A DNA stretch of 64,000 nucleotides from Perognathus longimembris pacificus. Lineage: Eukaryota > Chordata > Mammalia > Rodentia > Heteromyidae. The position numbers and the translations under genes are program-made. This document shows positions 60,237 through 64,000 of the stretch, in pieces. Below the pieces are notes generated by a model that was given only the letters and a program-made list of their open reading frames with translations, had not been told where the DNA came from and did not search any database. The DNA lies in NCBI RefSeq assembly GCF_023159225.1, contig NC_063181.1:6469606-6533605 (forward strand). Direction: 5' to 3'. How positions within the stretch are numbered: the stretch's first letter is position 1; every line of letters starts with the position of its first letter.

Positions 60237-60433
60237 GCGGAGCCATCCCAGAAAGGGAAACGCGAGGTAGCTGAAGTTCTGGGCTCCTGTCTTCCTACCA
60301 CAGATCTGGTCACATTTTCTCAAGGACCAAAGTGACATAGGGCGGAGGGGTCACCCCCCCTCCCCCCCCACCGTGAGGCCATCTCAGCTCCCTGTGGCCC
60401 CCCCAGCACCCTCCCCCACCCCTTCCCTCCAAG

Positions 60434-60434
<1 letters not shown>

Positions 60435-60482
<48 letters not shown>
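60435..60482. repeat. (GT)n microsatellite
   Basis: About 22 GT units preceded by a C-rich tract (60352-60430). Confidence 0.95.
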
Positions 60483-60483
<1 letters not shown>

Positions 60484-60639
60484 TGGCCTTCCAGTGTCAT
60501 TAAGCAAGTCAAAGGTCATCGGTCTAGAAATTGACACACTTGACCCATTTCCTTCTGTGCCCCCTGAGTCTGGAGCCGGCGCCCCAGGGACCAGGCCGAG
60601 GGTCCGAAGCCCAGGGGTCGGTGCGCTCCCCCCAGGAGG

Positions 60640-60810
60640 TGGGCAATTCCATATTTATTGCCTCTCTCCCCAACAAGGTCTATGGTGCCACTGGGATCCA
60701 TTCTGAAAAGAATGCTGATCCCCTTTATGAATTTTTGATGGTGGAGGAGGAGCCTGGGCGACCACTGGGGGGACCTTATGAAGTGGAAATGATTGCTCTT
60801 TTTGATCCTT
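60640..60810. other. Unique block of coding-like appearance
   Basis: This stretch stays open on the + strand (e.g. FIASLPNKVYGATGIHSEKN, then YEFLMVEEEPG), is free of repeats, and ends abruptly in a polypyrimidine tract. I recognise no protein family, no splice sites were convincing, and it is short. A conserved noncoding element is more likely than a new exon. Confidence 0.25.
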
Positions 60811-61015
60811 TCTTTCTCTCTTTTTTCTTTCCTTTTCTCTCCCCTCCCTCCCTCCCCCCTCTCTTTCTTCCCCTTTTCCTTCATTTCCTTTCCTTCTTTC
60901 CTCTTGGTTTCTTTTCCTCCCTTCCTTCCCCTCTTTAGTCTCCCGTTCTCTCTCTCCCTCGCCTCCTTTCTCTCCTTTACCCTCTCCCTCTCCCCCACCC
61001 CTTGCCCTCTACCCC
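60810..61015. repeat. Polypyrimidine low-complexity tract
   Basis: About 200 bases of C/T-rich DNA (TTTCTTTCCTTTTCTCTCCC and similar). Confidence 0.92.
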
Positions 61016-61539
61016 AGTTCTGTGGCAGTGTGTGTGGACTTCTTTGAATGCAGTGAGCAGTCAGGAGACAGATTCATAGCTCTTCCAAAGTAGCAACACT
61101 CTTTTCTGTGTTAACCATAACAGTGCACGCTGGATTCAGGAGAAGAGTTGTTCGGGCCAGAAAGCAAAGAGGAAAATTAAAATTAAAACCAACAAGATTC
61201 ACTCTGGGTGCAGAGGCTCAGTGACTTCCGGCCCCCACCCCACGACTCCCTTTATGGTGGTCTGGGGGTGGGGTGGGGTGTGTGGACTCCAGGGACTGAG
61301 ACAGTCAGGATTTGTATTTCATTGCTGAGCATTTGACAGCTACTGTACAAGGCAATGGAGCCCTGCTTGTCATTAGCCAGTGTGAGTCCACAAGTTATTT
61401 TTTTCCCCTTCTTTTCATTTTTCAGAGGTAGAACTTTTTGCCAAACTATGAGATGATTTAACCACAATTTCCTTCCTGATTTTTTTCCCCCCCAGAAGGG
61501 GTAGGGGAGGGCTGGGGTGGGTGTTTTTGTTTAATAAGA

Positions 61540-61700
61540 TTTAAACAGGGTCTCTGTTTTGTGGCCGGAACAGCTTTCTATGCCCTTTATCTGTACTGGG
61601 ATTTCAGCTGGATTTTTATTTTGGTGACATATGGCCCATCGTATAATAAAAAGAGACGAACCATTCAGATTTAATTTGAGCAGCTGAGGACGTCAGAAGG
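61540..61700. promoter_or_regulatory. Candidate regulatory block
   Basis: Unique DNA with GCCCTTTATCTGTACTGGG, GTGACATATGGCCCATCG, TATAATAAAAAG and CAGATTTAATTTGAG: a GATA-type site (TTATCT) beside E-box and homeodomain-like words. Candidate only. Confidence 0.3.
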
Positions 61701-62049
61701 GCTGCAGGGGGAGCCGTACCTGAGCTTCCATTTTTTTTCTTTCTTCTTCTTTTTTTTTTTTTTTTTTTTTGGTTTAAATTGTGCAGAGAAGTTGAGAAGG
61801 TGACTTTTGGAATTAGTTCGGTTTGGAGGCATTAAGTCCCAGATCACGAGAGAAGGTCAATTGGAAAGTTTGGGATCGATGCCAGCTTTGCTCGCTCTTT
61901 TATTGGAGGATTGCCTGTGGGGCCTTTCAGTGGATCTGCCCTTCAGGGGTCCTGCCTTCCACCTGCTCCCCCCCCCCCCCCCCGAACAGGGAAATGGGCT
62001 TTAAAAAAAAAAATACTACGCAGCATGCCACGGCCGTCTTGTGATCTCA

Positions 62050-62200
62050 ATGCCGTGTGGCGTGACACAGTGTGACTCGAGGGCCGGGGGCAGGGCTGGG
62101 GTCTGCAGCTGGTACCCGCCGCCCCTGCCCCGTCCAGGGCGCGGCTCCCCGCCCCAGCGCGCGCCTCGCTCCCGGGCCCCGGCCCACCTGGTCTCCACAC
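62050..62200. promoter_or_regulatory. Small intronic CpG-rich cluster
   Basis: CpG density rises sharply (GGTACCCGCCGCCCCTGCCC, GGGCGCGGCTCCCCGCC, CAGCGCGCGCCTCGCTCCCG) against a CpG-poor background. It may be an intragenic CpG island or alternative promoter; no transcript evidence is visible. Confidence 0.35.
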
Positions 62201-62814
62201 ACCCCTGGCAGCGTGCCCAGATCATTTACTCCCGTGTCACTCCCAAGCACTGTCACCCAGGGAAAGCCTTTCTTCTCCCTTTGCATCCCTGGCCCTCCAG
62301 CAACGAGCCAGGGCACGGAGGGGTTTGTGAGAAGCGGCTTTGACAATGAGCCGGGGGAGAGAGGTGCGGGGAACCACGGGGGCCTTCTGATCCTTGCCCA
62401 CGGGGGTCCTCCGACAGTTGGGGGGCGGTCCCACACAAGGGAGCCTTCAGCCGTGCCACAGGGCGAGCAGCTTATCTTCCACCTCGAAGCCATGGCGAGG
62501 GGAGGAGCGGAACGGCCCCTCGGGGGGATCCCCTTTGCCCTCCGTGCTGCCGGGCATCTTGGGCAGCATCTTTGACGGGCTTTCGTGACCGCTTTGCTCT
62601 GGCTCACCCCCTTTGTGCTGCTCCTAGCGAACTGCAGTGGAAGGTGGGTCAAGGTCATAGGTCACGGGGTCACTCTGGTTTTCCATGTCCAGCCACAGGG
62701 CACACTGTACCCTTTTTCTGTTGGCCATTTGGGTGGCAGGCACCCTATTTTCTTTAACTTTGGGACTCTAGCCTGGCTCCGGTCTTCACCGTGACCCGTG
62801 GGGGGCCCCCCCCC

Positions 62815-63010
62815 CAATCCCAGTCATAGTATCACATGACCATCCCGGCCATTCTCCAGGACAGCTGCCAATAGCCTTCTTGATTTATTTGCAGCCACTT
62901 GGAGATCTGCTGCTAACAGCCATCTTGATGGGAAACAGCACTGTAATTGCTTGGGGAGAAAGGCAGGCATTTAGCAGTCATAAAAGAAAATCTGCCCACC
63001 ACCAAACCAA
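62815..63010. promoter_or_regulatory. Candidate regulatory block
   Basis: Repeat-free DNA with ATCACATGACC (E-box), GCCAATAGCC (CCAAT), CTTGATTTATTTGC, two AACAGCCATCTTGAT/AATAGCCTTCTTGAT-like repeats and CTGTAATTGCTTGG. The paired GCC(A/T)TCTTGAT words, about 50 bases apart, look like a small duplicated site; GCCATCTTG is also YY1-like. Confidence 0.35.
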
Positions 63011-64000
63011 ATACCACCGCTCTCCTTCCACGTGATTCTCTTCTGTCCTGCTTTTGGGGGGGGGGGCGGAGGCTGGGCTGGTGGGGAGGGGAGGGGGCCG
63101 GCGGTATTCAGCACATGTATTCCAGGGCTTCTCCTGCAAGATCTTGGTGACAGGAGCTCCTGATGGGCTCTGGGCTGCCCAGCAGCCTGTGACCATAGGC
63201 GGTCAGCCGGGGGCTTGCGGAGTCTCTACTTCTTCAAAGTGACAGTAGGGGTAGAGACAGAGAATTACAGGAGAGTCCAAAGCAACCCCGTGTCCTGGCG
63301 AGAAGGGGGACATAATAAAGCAAAAATGATCCTTCCTTGGCTCCCGTCCGGGGTGCCACCACAGGAACATTCTCCTGCGTGGACTCTTGTTATCTTTAGT
63401 CTCGGCCCCAAGTCTGTAACTCGCTTTGTAGTTCCGCAGCTAGAGCCGTGTGTCTCTGACACAGGCCACCGAAGGCAGGGCAGCCAGTGGCGTCCGCGCT
63501 TCTTCACGCCAGGTGGGAAAGTCAGCGCTGACTTTGGAGTGAGCCCTCCTTGCACCAGGGGGCAGGAGCACCCCCAAATCCCCGACTACACGAAGGACAA
63601 AGGCACGGGGGTGATGTTGGATTTGGGGCCTCTGCCGTGCCCCCACCTCCTTTCTGGCTCTTTCTCTTCTTCCCCTGGCCCCTTCCCCTTGCCTTAGCTG
63701 TCATGGTAACCGGGGGCAAGAGGGAGAATGAAGGGACTCGGGCTGGGGGAATGGGGCGTACCTCGTCACGTATGTAGCGAGTTCCCCTCTGCACGGGGGC
63801 ACTGGGTACATAAAGCACGACGCCTTCGAACGCCGCCTTTAGCTGGGGGAAGGAGAGAACACAGGCTGCAAGGTGGGCAACTGGGTTCAGCTAGGCTGCG
63901 TTGTGCGGAGCTCCGGCCAGGGTTAAATGAGTGAGCCCATGGAGGGAAGTACTTGGCGTAGCTCCCAGCCCCTGGGTAGAGGGCATGCGCGGTGTATGGA

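Larger units (their letters stand above)
17232..64000 (+). other. EBF2: EBF2 intron 6, 5' part (at least 46.8 kb)
   Basis: The intron begins GTAGGGCGAA. Its acceptor is outside the window. I read through for a sequence encoding FFLKFFLKC and did not find one. A very long intron after this exon is usual in EBF family genes. The contents are SINEs, microsatellites, old L1/MIR remnants and unique blocks listed separately. No other gene is supported. Unlisted stretches longer than 300 bases are unique-looking DNA in which I see nothing identifiable. Confidence 0.9.

Noticed and set aside
62047..62658. 203-codon minus-strand frame
   Set aside because: Spans the intronic CpG cluster, is Pro/Arg/Gly-rich, and overlaps an open frame on the other strand.
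17232..64000. Search for the next EBF2 exon (FFLKFFLKC)
   Set aside because: No matching sequence with splice sites was seen. The exon is presumed to lie beyond the window.

Overview
This window is mammalian nuclear DNA, almost certainly from a rodent. It carries the promoter and first six coding exons of EBF2 (early B-cell factor 2, a COE-family transcription factor) on the + strand, followed by about 47 kb of the next intron. The six exons join in frame through GT-AG introns to encode 183 complete codons plus two bases of the next. The encoded protein is the EBF2 N-terminus and most of the first half of its DNA-binding domain, including the COE zinc knuckle. Paralogue-specific residues ([31 protein letters not shown]) fit EBF2 rather than EBF1 or EBF3. 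The rest of the gene lies beyond base 64000.

The repeats suggest a geomyoid rodent (kangaroo rat, pocket mouse or pocket gopher). Several insertions are a two-part SINE with a tRNA-Ala/ID-like left half and a second distinctive right half, as described for IDL-Geo of Geomyoidea. A second abundant family joins a B1 (7SL-derived) left half to the same right half. Species assignment is an inference from these repeats.

Layout: 1-5300 is 5' flanking DNA, GC-rich from about 380, with short AT-richer islands carrying octamer and SOX-like motifs and two near-perfect palindromes. 5213-5986 holds a CCAAT box, an octamer and the 5' UTR. Exons lie at 5987-6117, 8473-8629, 9758-9821, 10019-10074, 10550-10623 and 17163-17231. 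Introns 1-4 are short, intron 5 is 6.5 kb, and intron 6 runs from 17232 past the end of the window.

Intron 6 alternates SINE-rich tracts (about 20-26.9 kb, 33-58.6 kb) with stretches where I see few or no SINEs (26.9-33.2 kb and 58.6-64 kb). It has many CA/GT, CT and purine microsatellites, old L1, MIR and URR1-like remnants, and several unique AT-rich blocks that look like conserved regulatory elements. I found no second protein gene, tRNA, rRNA, CRISPR array or bacterial-type system. The novelty here, if any, is regulatory: POU/SOX-like sites, EBF self-recognition palindromes, an inverted nuclear-receptor-type repeat, and the weak start codon with upstream ORFs.
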